The translations under genes and the position numbers were made by a program. From NCBI GenBank assembly GCA_015680685.1, contig MNCI01027120.1:684958-732707 (forward strand): DNA of 47,750 nt, in the 5' to 3' direction. The DNA comes from Gnetum montanum. Lineage: Eukaryota; Streptophyta; Gnetopsida; Gnetales; Gnetaceae. Of the stretch, positions 12,395-22,486 are shown one piece after another. Under the pieces are notes generated by a model. The model worked only from the letters and a program-made list of their open reading frames with translations. It searched no databases and had not been told where the DNA came from. The number at the start of each line of letters is the position of its first letter. Position 1 is the stretch's first letter.

Positions 12395-12409
12395 AAAGAG
12401 CTATGGAGG
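12395..12409. repeat. Left 15-bp target-site duplication of the GC-rich LINE
   Basis: The sequence aaagagctatggagg at 12395-12409 is repeated exactly at 17597-17611. The inferred nick (TTT/AG on the bottom strand) suits an L1-type endonuclease. The ATG at 12403 that opens the ORF1 frame lies within this target copy. Confidence 0.9.
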
Positions 12410-12438
12410 CAACGACCTCTGGGACCGCGACCCCGGCG

Positions 12439-13403
12439 ATGACTGCCATTGCGGCAGCAGCAACCATGGCGGCCGCAGCAACTGGCAGCACCATCGCGGC
12501 TCATTCCTGTTCCAACAACACCCTACGCCTTTGCATCCGCCACCCCCCTACCGAAGGCATTCGTACCATGGAACGGAGCCTCATTGGCCGTTTCATCTCC
12601 CGGGGGAGCCATCCTTGGCTTGACCTGATACGCCGTTGGGTCAAGGAGCAGTGGAAAATCAAGAACGTTACAGTCTGGAGCCTCTTGGAGGATCTTCTCC
12701 TCTTTGTCCTCCCCTCCTTGCAGGCCCGCGATTCCGTTCTTCTCGACGGGCCTTGGTTCTATGGGGCCCGTGGTCTCGCATTGACCCCCNNNNNNNNNNN
12801 NNNNNNNNNNNNNNNNNNNNNNNNNNNNNNNNNNNNNNNNNNNNNNNNNNNNNNNNNNNNNNNNNNNNNNNNNNNNNNNNNNNNNNNNNNNNNNNNTTCA
12901 TCGCCTTTGACAGGGTCACGAGGTCACTGGAACGGATGGGCTTTGCCCGTTTCTGTGTCTGGTGAAACCTGGCGACGATCGACCTCGTCCGGGAGGTCGT
13001 CTTGGAACTCCCAAGGGGGGAGGAATCCCTCCAAATTACCTATGAAAACATGGACACTTGGGACCAGACGATGCATGGCACGACCCCCCGAACGGACCAG
13101 CCAGACGGGTGCGGATGCTGTGGTAAGCCGGGCCATCGCGAGGCAGACTGCCGGTTTCGCAGGCCCCGATCGAATAACCCGGTCTGCCAGCTTTTCGAGG
13201 AGGGCAACTGGGTCACCATGGGCCGTAAGGGACGACTGTGCCCCCCGCCCAACCACCAACCCCCCCCCCCACGCCCCCTCACACACACCCACGCCCCCCC
13301 TCTGCCCCCCATAAGGCCCCCTCCACTGCCCCCCCGTACACACTCACACCTTCACCTGGAGCAACCGACGGAAAGGGGTGCACCGTGTCCTCACCCGCAT
13401 TGA
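12439..13403 (+). pseudogene. LINE ORF1: DUF4283-like RNA-binding protein with CCHC knuckle
   Basis: An Ala/Thr-rich start leads into a DUF4283-like core: a RSLIGRFIS strand, WVKEQW, a hydrophobic LLLFVLPS strand and LLDGPWFYGARGLALTP just before the N gap. After the gap the same frame continues (FDRVTRSLERMGFARF), passes a TGA near 12963, and reaches a zinc knuckle CGCCGKPGHREADC (C-X2-C-X4-H-X4-C) at about 13110-13150. A proline/histidine-rich tail follows, encoded by C-runs. ORF1 proteins of plant L1-type LINEs bind element RNA. The in-frame ATG at 12403 belongs to the duplicated target, so I start at the next one. Confidence 0.75.
12790..12896. other. Assembly gap (107 N)
   Basis: The gap falls straight after a CCCCC run inside ORF1 of the LINE. 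The frame on both sides is the same, but the true gap size is unknown. Confidence 0.95.
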
Positions 13404-15833
13404 TCGCGTTTGTGTTAGCTTTGCTCTCCTCCTCGGCACCACCATCAACGTGACCGGGCAGGAGCGGGCTGCTTCTGACCATCGCTCACTGGTTGTGTCC
13501 ATTGGCCCACCTCAACCCCAGGCCCCACGCCCATTTCGGTTCAAGACCACATGGCTTACCAAACCGTGGCTTCGCCCCCTGGTGGAGGACATCTGGGCCG
13601 ATTACTAGCCGGGTCGGATGGACCCTCTGACCTTCCTCAAAGAAGCTCTCCTTCGGCTCAAGTGGGCCATCCGGGCCCTCCCGGTGGGGGAGAATTTTTC
13701 GTTTCGTGCTGGCCACAAGATGGTTTGGGAGCGGCTCGGACACATCCAGGCGCAACAAGAGACTGGGAAGGACATGCACACGAAGGAGATGCACCTTCTC
13801 CGTCAACTCCAGAGTCTAGACCACGAGGAGGAGACCTATTGGCGGCAGCGATCCCGGATTAGATGGCTCCACGAGGGGGACCGACATACGAAATTCTTCT
13901 TTGCCATGGCTAATACGCGTGGCAAAACCCACATCGGTGGCCTCCGTACTTAGGCTGGGGTGGTGGTTGATGACCCGTAGGGGATCGCCAATGAGCTCTC
14001 ACATTATTGGGGGCGCATTTGGACCAACCAACCCACCTAGCCCATCTCCGTCCATGTTGCAAAGGTGCTCACTGCTGCGGACAATCAGCATCTTCTGGCC
14101 CCCTTCTCTAAGACAGAATTGACCAACACCATCAACAACATGCCGGGAGGTAAAGCGCCTGGACCGGACGGCTGGTCACTGGAGTTCTTCAGAGCTTTCT
14201 TGGATATTGTGGGACCCAATTTTTTGGATGCTTTCAACGTCATGCTAGCCAGACGATAAGTATGGCGTGAACTCAACTGCTCGTGCATCATCTGCATCCC
14301 AAAACAGTTGAATGCACACCGCCCAGAGCACTTTCGTCCCATTGGTGTGTGCAATGTTCTCATTCGTGTCTTCTCCAAACTCTTGGTCAATCGTCTGGGA
14401 CCCTTCTTGCCTAAGTTGGTTGGACGTAATCAGGCAGGCTTCGTTCATGGTAGGACCCTTCAGGATCAGGTTCTTCTTATGCAAGAGGTCCTTCATTCCC
14501 TCCGTACTATGGGATTTCCTGGTCTATGTCTCAAGCTAGACATAGCGAAGGCATACGACACGCTTAGCTGGAATGCCCTACACGACATCATGCATAAGAA
14601 AGGCTTTGACCCTGGTTTTATCCAATTATGTCTGCATATCCAGTCCTTTGCAGGGTTCTCCTTTGACGTGGGGGGGCGGTTGTGGGGTTTTTCCTCCCCT
14701 AGTAGAGGTTTGCGGCAAGGCGACCCCCTGTCCCCCTTGCTTTTTATCATTGCCATGGACCTCATGCAATATTACTGCTGCACCTCGGGTGTGGAGGGCT
14801 TGGACATTGCGGGGATGGATTTCCGTGTTGAACACTATGCTGATGATACCATGCTTCTTAGCCGGGCAGCGGTCCCGCAGGCACGGTGTATCAACTTGGC
14901 CCTGACCAGATTGGCCGCCGAATTTGGTTTGGAAATCAACCGCACAAAGTCGGCGGCGTACTTCATCAATGTGGACCTGCAGGTGCAGCACCGGGTTACA
15001 CAAATCCTGAACATTCAACCCGGGAAAATCACCGATACCTACCTTGGTATCCCACCGTTCCAATGGGGATGGAACAATACTTGGACTCCCCTCCTGGCCA
15101 AGCTTGAGAAGTGCATAAATCACTGGGCAAACCGTTTTCTCACACGTAAGGGCCGCCTCCTCGTGGCTACCGGGATCCTTACGGCCACTATGCGCTTTGT
15201 GGTGGCAATTGCCACGCCCCCCGTGGCCATCATTAACTAGATCAACGCTATGATCCGCTGCTTCATTTGACGGGGGGGCAAAGGGGGGAGCAAGCTCCAT
15301 CTGGTCAACTGGCACCACATGGCCCATCCTCGTAAGGTGAGAGGTTTGGGGGTCATGACTTTTGAAGATGAATGCATGCTGGGGCAGCAACGACTCATCC
15401 ACCGGCTCACTCGTGCATGCGGCTTGTGGGCCCGCATCGCCCACCGAAAATACACGCTTTGGCTGCCTAGACCACACAATCCCCACGTTGGTAGACCATT
15501 TGTCGGCACGTGCGGGAGATGCTGCGCCTGGGCTGGATCCACCTCGAGCCACGTGCCATCCTGACCCAAAAATATCCCCCGAAAGACGGCTGGCAGGAGA
15601 TCTGGCGTGGGCGGCTGCCCGAGAAAGTCAAAATGTTTCTCTGGCTGCTAAAATTTGCAGTGCTCCCCATGTGTGCCGTACTACAGCAGCGTGGCATCAC
15701 GCACGACACCACGTGTCCGCGCTGCGGAACTAGCTTTGAAACGCTCACCCACTTCATTTACGAATGCCCTTGCATGATCGCCACTTGGCACGTATGCAGA
15801 ATGCCCCGCCCCCCCCCCCCCGCAGCAATTTAA
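13335..15833 (+). pseudogene. LINE ORF2: endonuclease remnant, reverse transcriptase, zf-RVT
   Basis: One frame covers 13335 to about 15490, then shifts. Only the end of the endonuclease is present: FTWSNRR, a TRIDRV motif and the final SDHRS. The reverse transcriptase follows with all landmarks: KAPGPDGW, FRPIGVCN, NQAGFVHGRT, LKLDIAKAYD (first catalytic Asp), GLRQGDPLSPLLF and YADDTMLL (catalytic pair intact, near 14840). After the shift comes zf-RVT, FLWLLKFAVLP and CPRCGTSFETLTHFIYECP. In-frame stops lie near 13606, 13951, 13978, 14038, 14257, 15238 and 15268. No RNase H domain is seen. The missing first two thirds of the endonuclease indicates an internal deletion near the C-rich tract at 13220-13340. 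Confidence 0.9.
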
Positions 15834-15967
15834 TGGTGACTCCTGGTCGGCGCTACTGTTATGGCACACCTAGAAGGTGCCAAATTGCACGGTCTTTGCG
15901 CAGGCTGCAACCCCCCCAACGACTTATCCAGCGGACCTGCCGAGCGTGGCGCAAGCTTACGGACACC

Positions 15968-17327
15968 ATGGGAGCGACGCCGACGTACAAACCTGACTAT
16001 GCCGTCTACCAGGATGACGAGGAGCTCTGGCGGATGGTCTGCCAGTGCGGCTGGGCTGACCTACTGCAGAGGCTGGTCGGGGACCCTGACCTTATTGACA
16101 ACACGTTCTTTACTAACTGGCACGATGATCAAACCTACTTTCAAGGTCGTGAAATTTGTCTCACGGAAGTTGCCATGGCCAACTATTTGGGGGTCCTAGC
16201 CGCTGGTGAGGTCATCCTGCCAACCTCCCCCGGCCTCCACAACTCTGCGACCTTTTTCGAGGGGCTAACCTCGAGAACGCAGAGCCGCCAGGTCCCTTGG
16301 TCTTCTCTCCCGCGCCTCTAGGCTCGCTCCGCCGCCTTGGTGGAATGCTTTTTCGTCCATTCGGGCAACGTGTCCAAGCTCCAGGGGTTGCATTTCACTT
16401 TCTTGAGGTGCTTGAAGGATGGCACCCAGGTAAACCTACTGTGGTTCTTCCTTGAGACCCTTCGCCTTAAATGACGAGGTCGCCACTCGGGGTTAATTTT
16501 AGCTTTGTGGCGGGGCGACGGGGGGCAGGGGGCTCCGGGCCCATCCTCTACCCCCCGAGGGCGCCTCGATGATGCCCCCCCCGCCCCCCGACTTCCCCCA
16601 TCCTAGCCACTCAACGGCGGAAGACTGCTTTGAACCTCACCTAGGGATGCCGCTCCCGTCGAAATCCCACCCCCTCGCCTGACCCCCCCAGCGCCCCCCC
16701 AAATTGGGAGGCAGAAATGCAACAGGCGGTTGCTGCTGCTTGGGAGGCCGAGCGATAGACTTCGGAGGTTAAGTGGACCGAGACCCTGGCTCAATGGCGT
16801 GCCGACCACGAAGCCCAGCTTTGGGAACAAGCACAACAGATAAATCGGCAGCACACGCTCATGATGGAGACCTTGCGAGCCCAGCTCACTGATGAGCTCA
16901 AGGACCGAATTAGGGAGGAGCTGCGTCAGGAGGAGGCGGCTCGTCAGGCCCATGAGGCGGCGGCCCGGGAAGAGCAGGAACACTTGCAAGAGGAAGAAGA
17001 GCAACGACAATGGCAACTCGACCGGGCACATCAACACAATGCCCGCTAGTGGCTCAGGGGGGGGGACGCTGCCCATATAGCATTTTGGGCATTAGCTGTG
17101 AGAGCTCCTGGGGGGAGCTCAGACGACACATCAGATGCACGTCTGCTAGATTCCACCCTGATGCAGGGGACTCGTCGGTGGACCGGAGCAGGAGAGAGGC
17201 TCTCATGTAGGGCCTCCAACAAGCCGTGAACTTTGTGGACACCGAGGAGCATCGTGCCACCCTAGACATGCTTCATGAGCTGGAACGGCCTGGGTGTGCC
17301 TACCGCCACCTGCTGACTCACCCCTAA
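15968..17327 (+). pseudogene. LINE ORF3: unknown head, coiled coil and C-terminal J-domain
   Basis: Downstream of ORF2 three successive frames form one decayed protein. The head (15968-16474, one stop near 16319) contains EELWRMVCQCGWADLL, FFTNWHDDQTYFQGREICL and ECFFVHSGNVSKLQGLHF, which loosely recalls the 'putative plant transposon protein' (Transposase_32-like) layout. A coiled-coil segment follows (about 16705-17046), rich in E, Q, R and A. After a TAG and a frameshift at a nine-G run (17057-17065) comes the J-domain: CPYSILGIS, SWGELRR, the HPD signature at 17154-17162 and QQAVNFVDTEEHRATLD, ending at TAA 17325-17327. Copy A at 1-603 carries the same coiled coil and J-domain. A J-domain in a LINE is unexpected. 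ATG 15968 is a guess. Confidence 0.65.
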
Positions 17328-17596
17328 CTAGCCCCCCCTGCCGCTGCCCCCCCCCCTCTTGGTTATGTTTTGTCTATTTGTTGGGATTGTGCCCCCCCCC
17401 TTGTTGGGGGTTTTTGAGGTTTATGAGTTTTTGAGGTTCGGTGTTTAAGCTTGGAGTCCTCCGAGTTTGAATCTTGTGGTTATTCGGGGTCCCCCCCCCC
17501 TCAAAGTGGGCCATCCCTGATGTCCCCCCTCTTTTGTAATTGTATACTCATGTACCATAACTTTTAGTAATACAAACCCGAAAATTCTCTCAAAAA
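17328..17596 (+). other. LINE 3' UTR with C-runs and short A-tail
   Basis: The stretch holds several runs of 6-11 cytosines, then TTTTGTAATTGTATACTCATG, AATACAAACCC and a final A-run that merges with the right target copy. There is no clear AATAAA signal. The short A-tail suits an L1-type element. Confidence 0.7.
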
Positions 17597-17611
17597 AAAG
17601 AGCTATGGAGG
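17597..17611. repeat. Right 15-bp target-site duplication of the GC-rich LINE
   Basis: It is identical to 12395-12409, and part of it merges with the A-tail. Confidence 0.9.
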
Positions 17612-18812
17612 TATTAAACATTAAATGATGGTTTATGTTCTTTGAAGTGTTTTTAGATGCCCATGCAATAAGCTCAAAAAGATCTTTGTAATGATAACTT
17701 TTGTAGATTATAAAATCTAGTTGAACAAGTAAGTTTAACTTATTACTTTAAAACAAAAGCTTTAGTTCTAGTTCCTTTTTGACTCTAGCACATAAGCTAT
17801 TATTCAATTAAATTTCTAAAATTAAAAAAAGAATGAGATGAGCTATGCTAAGGCTAATGGAAGTAGAAACTATTTTAACCATGAAAAACCCTATGAGAAA
17901 CAAGCTTGATTGTAATCAGTTTAACCTAACACTCCCATTAGTTGCAGTTTATTTTACTTTTGGTCTGACCATTAGCTCCTTACAATAAGGATTTGAGATT
18001 ATGAGGGTAGAAAAGGCTTAGCAAATATATTTAAGCCTAAAAAAGAAAGGAAAGAAAGCTTCATAAGCCATTATCAATGTATCCAACTTATTAGGAGTGT
18101 TATGAATGCAATGGCTTGACGAATAGCTTAGCACAAATACATTGGCCTCATAAACTCTTTCAATTAAGATCTGGTATAGAAACATTAGATAAATGATCAA
18201 AAGTCTACGCTGTAATATTGTGTGTAATAAGAGGCAAAAACATCTCGTAAGCTTTGTCGGATTGGTTTGATAAATGGCTTTTGGACATTCATAGATTCTC
18301 ATCTAGATGAGATTCACTCATTCAGGTGCTTAAAAGCTCGTCTTGATCTTTTGATGTCACATTAGCTTTTCCACACATCAGCTTTCCATGTCATCTTCTC
18401 TTCACATCAGCATGCTATCAAGCCTATTCATAAGAATGATTTTTGCTGCTACATATCCACTCTGCTACATGGTAAGCTGCCATATCACCATCTAGATTAG
18501 GCTTTTTTTTATCTAGATGAGTTTTACGGCTTCTTTGACGTCATCTTCTACCCACATCAACATGACTTTTATGCCATGTCAGCTCATAGAACTAGGTCGT
18601 GAAGTAGAAATTCAACCCTACAAGGTCACTTTGCCATGTCATCAATGCCATAATGACTTTCCCACTTTAGCTTCCTACCTGAAACACCACAAAATTCTGA
18701 GCTTTGTACTTCCCCAGCAAAAAGCAGGTCCCTGCGACCCACAGGCAACCGTGGCTACAGTTGGCGTCGCACATTGCAACTTTGGAGGACAAAAGGCTTC
18801 ATTTTCACTAAG
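17612..18812 (+). other. AT-rich part of the giant LTR (putative U3), no gene
   Basis: No coding frame is recognised. From about 18350 there are recurring short words such as CACATCAGCATG, CATGTCA and GACGTCATC, which reappear after the GC-rich island (19950-20100). That suggests the island interrupts one continuous sequence. Confidence 0.4.
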
Positions 18813-19851
18813 TGTACATCCCCAGCGTATACGCCCAGTGTATACGCCTGGCACCTACAGCGTATACGCTAGGCGTATACGCTTGGCACTCCACAGCGTA
18901 TACGCCCGGCACCCCAGCGTGTACGCCCTAGTACTGCAGATGCACACGCTCGACGACAGAATCTCCAAAGGCAAAATGAAGACAACACCAAAGAGCAAGG
19001 ATTGAAGCAAGTGGACATCCATCAGCGTATACGTCCGGCGTGTACGCCCAGCATCCATCAGCATATACGCCCGACCCTCAGCATCTTCACCCACGTTCAC
19101 GTACGCTCAGCACATCCAGCGTATACGCCCTGCGTATACACCGACCTGATACGGCGTATACGCCCAACACTTGTAATATTGTACATTTGTAAATTGTGTG
19201 CACCCGGTCAACGCGCCACGTGTCGCCCAACCCGAGTCTAGCATAACAACCTGTATAAAAATCTCGATTTTCCACTTTACCCAGGTCGGTTGGCAAAATC
19301 CTGAAGCATACCAAAGAACATTTACGCTGCGCACCAGAGCTGAAACCCTCTTATGCTGGGAGCCTTGTATGCTGCAGATACTCTCTACGCTCCGCCTGCC
19401 CTGCGAACCAGAGTCATCCCTGTATATGCCGGGGCTTTTCGTCCACCTTGTGTTCCCACATGACTGCGTTAGACCGGTGCACTGTACTTTGACTCTGCAA
19501 TATCATTGTTTACATTTGCTGCATAAGTTCTTTTACATTTTTATGTCAATTTGGCCCATGAACTATTTACGCCTATTTATGCTCACGCTCTGTTTGCATC
19601 CATTTACGCTTTACGCTGTTCTGTTGCCTTGTTTACGCCCGCACATCATTTACGCATAACCCAGCGTATTAGCATTTTGCATACGCGCGGGGAAATCCTT
19701 GTCTGATCCGCGTGCGGACCACCCAAGGTACTCTACCATGGTCGCATTCCAGCTCGCCCTCAGGCGAAGGCAAGGTCTTCTGTACGCGTCCTGCGATCCC
19801 GCGACCTCTGTTTTCCCTTCCAGCCGGAGACCGACGATTTCAGGCGGTACA
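18813..19851 (+). repeat. GC-rich, LTR-like island with CGTATACGCC repeats
   Basis: A GC-rich 1039-bp block runs from TGTAC to GTACA (inverted termini). Its first part (18820-19165) holds about fourteen copies or variants of CAGCGTATACGCC(C/T)GGCAC, each centred on the palindrome CGTATACG. A TATA box (TATAAAA, 19254-19260) follows, then a part with repeated TTTACGC(C/T) words (19565-19660). Palindromic enhancer-like repeats, then TATA, then a leader resembles a solo LTR of an unrecognised family. The flanks are ambiguous: ctaag against ctacc for this boundary, or an exact cacta pair (18806-18810, 19850-19854) if the ends are shifted. No real protein frame is seen. Confidence 0.45.
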
Positions 19852-20371
19852 CTACCATGTTAGCTTTTTGAGTTAGTTTGAAGGGTGAAATTCCTCCTCT
19901 ACAAACTCGCTATATCACGTAAGCTCTAACACATTAGAGTATGCCATGATAGTGTCAATGAAATCATCATGATGTGAGCACTGTGCCATGTCAGCATGCA
20001 TAGCCATTTTATGAAGATAAAATTTAGCTTCATGAACTAGCTCTACCACCTCAACATAGCATGACGTCATCATTGTCGCATCAACACCCTACCACATCAA
20101 CATGTAGAGCTCATTCATGAGGCCACATTCTAGCCTCATTAAAGAGTAATTAAGGCTTGATCCATTAAATCATATCATTAAAAAGCGTGCTGTTACAAGA
20201 AGTTACTCAACGGTTAGAAATTAAATATCTTTAAAACTAAATTCAATGAACCATGCTTTCTTAAGGGAAAGTAATTATCATTGAAGGAGCTCAAAATGTG
20301 GAGGATTTGTAGGACAGCTATTCAATGTCCTATATGAACAAGACACATGACAACTATAGCATTTAATTTCT

Positions 20372-20439
20372 ATGGTAGTTGTAACTAAATTCCCATGGTG
20401 GTTGTAACTAATTTTAATTTTTCATGATGTTTGTAACTA
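20372..20439 (+). promoter_or_regulatory. Three enhancer-like direct repeats in the giant LTR
   Basis: ATGGTAGTTGTAACTA (20372-20387), ATGGTGGTTGTAACTA (20395-20410) and ATGATGTTTGTAACTA (20424-20439) follow each other. Once the solo LTR is removed they lie just upstream of the TATAATAAAGGG box at about 21343. A role as U3 enhancers is inferred. Confidence 0.5.
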
Positions 20440-20443
20440 CCAA

Positions 20444-21309
20444 TGATGGGACGCGATATCGCATCTGTCGCAATATTGCGGTGCGCCATCATATCTATAA
20501 ATAAGAGGTGGCTCTCCCTTATTTCCTCATCCTAGGCTAAACAGTAGGGAAACTTTAGCAGATTGATCACTCCAGAGATAGAATATTTTCCATGCGCTCG
20601 TAGTAGGAGCCCTAAAGTGAATGGATCTTTATTCGAGCAACATTTAACCTGAACACAAGTTGTGTACGGAAATAAAGACGAGCTTCTTGGATAAACCTTG
20701 CAGTACATGGAATAGGATTTTATTATTGTTATTTATTACACGTTATTTATTGCTTTCTCTCTCACCCTTATCTCCTAGTAACGTAGAATGAGTACGACTT
20801 GATTACAAGCATTTAAGGATGTGTACAAATGATCAAGGAACGAATGCTCATCGTGCTTAGGCTAGATTAGATTCTCTCAACCCTTTCCTCCTAGTTAAGT
20901 TCCTCAGTATGACCACTTTGAGCACGTGCATTACGTGTGGGATCCCAACAACGATTAGCATTCAGTAACCACGGTTGCATCGGTTCAGGGTGTGTACGGT
21001 AACTGAGAATGGATGCTGATGCTAGGTAATTTAGACTTAGTTCATTGGTTAGAGTTAGCAATTAGTTCCTCAACCCTTCACCTTGTTAGCATAGGAGACA
21101 TAAAACATAAAAGACTATAAAAATCATATATCTCAGGCTTGCTTAACCATACATCGTGACAACTACAAGTAAGTCTGGGAAGACAATGAATAATTAACCC
21201 TAAGTGTTACATGGGGCGTGTAGGCATTTAGTCTACGAAATTCGACCGGATCGGGCGTGCTACGCTTGTATTCATATGGTTGAGTGTAGGGGTATCTCGC
21301 CACTCATCA
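20444..21309 (+). repeat. Solo LTR of the E2/E3 gypsy family, TSD accaa
   Basis: It starts TGATGGGACGCGATATCGC and ends CTCATCA (866 bp), matching the E3 5' LTR along its length: GATATCGC palindromes, CTATAAATAAGAGG TATA box (near 20495), AATAAAGACGAGCTT, CAGTATGACCACTTTGAGCA and GGTTGAGTGTAGGGGTA. No primer site or internal sequence follows. The five bases accaa occur directly before (20439-20443) and after (21310-21314), so this is a solo LTR left by recombination between the two LTRs of an inserted element. Confidence 0.9.
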
Positions 21310-21342
21310 ACCAAGAAGCCATTGTAAAAAGAGCTTCAAGGA

Positions 21343-21351
21343 TATAATAAA
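21343..21351 (+). promoter_or_regulatory. TATA-like box of the giant LTR
   Basis: TATAATAAA is followed by a purine-rich GGGAGGGAGG and an AT-rich leader. It is placed as a promoter only by its position after the three direct repeats. Confidence 0.35.
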
Positions 21352-21546
21352 GGGAGGGAGGAACTTAGAAGAAGACATATTGAAGATTTCTTGTAAGAAT
21401 GTCTTGCTAATTGCGTCATCAATTCAATTGCTTTGTTTAGATCCTGTGAGTTATTTTCTTTTCATTTTATCTTAGTTGCTTAGCTAATAGTTTAGGGAAT
21501 ACTATGCTTGGCATTTAATTTTGGGATTTTCTGATTGCTCTTATAG

Positions 21547-21975
21547 CTCTATTTTCTTACAATTCTATATTTCTATTAGTTAGCCATGTAAGGGCTTATA
21601 TTTTCCTTTGAAAAGCATCTTGAGTAATTTAATAGTAATGTCTTTATGAAATTGCATGTTTGAGTCTAGAGGGTCTAGAAAATCTTTGATATTTTGAGCT
21701 GACTTGAAATAACTTCAATTTTAAAGTTTTTTCTTAATGTTCAATCTTGAAATTGTTATACCTTTTCTAATAACTCTATTATTGCAATTCTTGAAAACTA
21801 TTGAATAGCCATATAATAGCTTGTATTTTGTCTTTTATAAAGCATTTTGATAGTTTAATAGAAGTGTCTTTTACGAAATTGCTTGTTGAGCTTGGAGGGT
21901 TTGAAAAATTTGTAACACTTTAGGTTGAATTGGAATAGCTTTTATTTCGAAGTGTTTCCTCATATTTAATTTATC
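21547..21975 (+). repeat. Diverged tandem duplication (period about 227 bp) in the giant LTR
   Basis: The segment starting CTCTATTTTCTTACAATTCT (21547) is repeated from CTCTATTATTGCAATTCTTG (21774). Collinear blocks include TAGCCAT.TAA..GCTT.TATTTT, AAAGCAT.TTGA, TTTAATAG.A.TGTCTTT and AAATTGC.TGTT. Divergence is about 25%. No coding frame is shared. Confidence 0.7.
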
Positions 21976-22481
21976 TCACTTAAATGTTTGAGATTTCACA
22001 CAAATATGCTTTTTCTCTTCTTCTCTTTTACAATAGAATCTCACTCTATTTCTATTTTTCTTGTAAAATTTTCTCTCTAAGGAAAACTAGGAGTAGATTT
22101 TTGCAAAATTGTGCTTAAGCATTTTGGTGAAATTTTATTTGTTTTAAGCAACATACTATAGGGACTATATAGTCTAAGTGACTTGACAAAATAAGAGCCT
22201 TTAATGACTCACAGTATTCGAAAAGGTTAGCTGGATTTTTGAATTATTAGCTAGTTATAGTTCATACACAAACCCAATCATTTCAACATTCATAATAGTA
22301 AACACACATTTACACTTAGTTTGCTCTATTACCATTGAGTTTATTTGAAGGTATCTGGACCTTGGTATTTCTAGAGACCAACAAACACCTAAACTTAAGT
22401 TTAAAGGAACACCTTCATTTTCCCATGATTGTAGTCACAAGATGGAAGAAAAATGTTGATGATCCCAAACGATCACCAACA

Positions 22482-22486
22482 GGAAG
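22482..22486. repeat. Right target-site duplication (ggaag) of the giant LTR insertion
   Basis: It matches 12253-12257. The E1 linker between protease and reverse transcriptase resumes directly after it. Confidence 0.65.

Larger units (their letters stand above)
12410..17596 (+). mobile_element. GC-rich LINE with three reading frames (copy B)
   Basis: This is a 5.19-kb non-LTR retrotransposon between perfect 15-bp target duplications, ending in a short A-run. Order: ORF1 (DUF4283-like core, CCHC knuckle, proline-rich tail), ORF2 (C-terminal end of an APE-type endonuclease, reverse transcriptase, zf-RVT knuckle) and ORF3 (unknown head, coiled coil, J-domain), then a C-rich 3' UTR. Its GC content is far above the AT-rich host sequence, and it has many C homopolymers on the sense strand. 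About seven stops and several frameshifts make it inactive. Most of the endonuclease is missing and a 107-N gap interrupts ORF1. Confidence 0.9.
12258..22481 (+). mobile_element. TG...CA insertion in E1: probable ~4.1-kb solo LTR carrying nested insertions
   Basis: The insert starts TGCTATTACA and ends CACCAACA, with ggaag on both sides. Without the LINE (plus one target copy) and the solo gypsy LTR (plus one target copy), about 4.15 kb remains. I found no protein-coding frame and no second copy of its ends inside, so one very long LTR is the simplest reading. A TATAATAAAGGG box near 21343 with three enhancer-like repeats upstream (20372-20439) supports plus orientation. Very long LTRs are known in Ogre/Tat-type plant elements. 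It could instead be a non-autonomous element with unrecognised internal sequence. Apart from the listed parts it is AT-rich and featureless. Confidence 0.55.

Noticed and set aside
12403-13314. 303-codon ORF through the N gap as a single protein
   Set aside because: The part after the gap is out of frame with the zinc knuckle and endonuclease; the N-run hides a frame change.
14626-15552. 308-codon ORF on the minus strand
   Set aside because: It is the antisense shadow of the LINE reverse transcriptase in GC-rich sequence.
18517-19005. 162-codon ORF over the CGTATACGCC repeats
   Set aside because: Repeat-derived sequence in LTR-like DNA, with no domain and no codon signal.
18820-19165. CRISPR-like array
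   Set aside because: The repeats are short, degenerate and unevenly spaced with no uniform spacers, and the sequence is eukaryotic.
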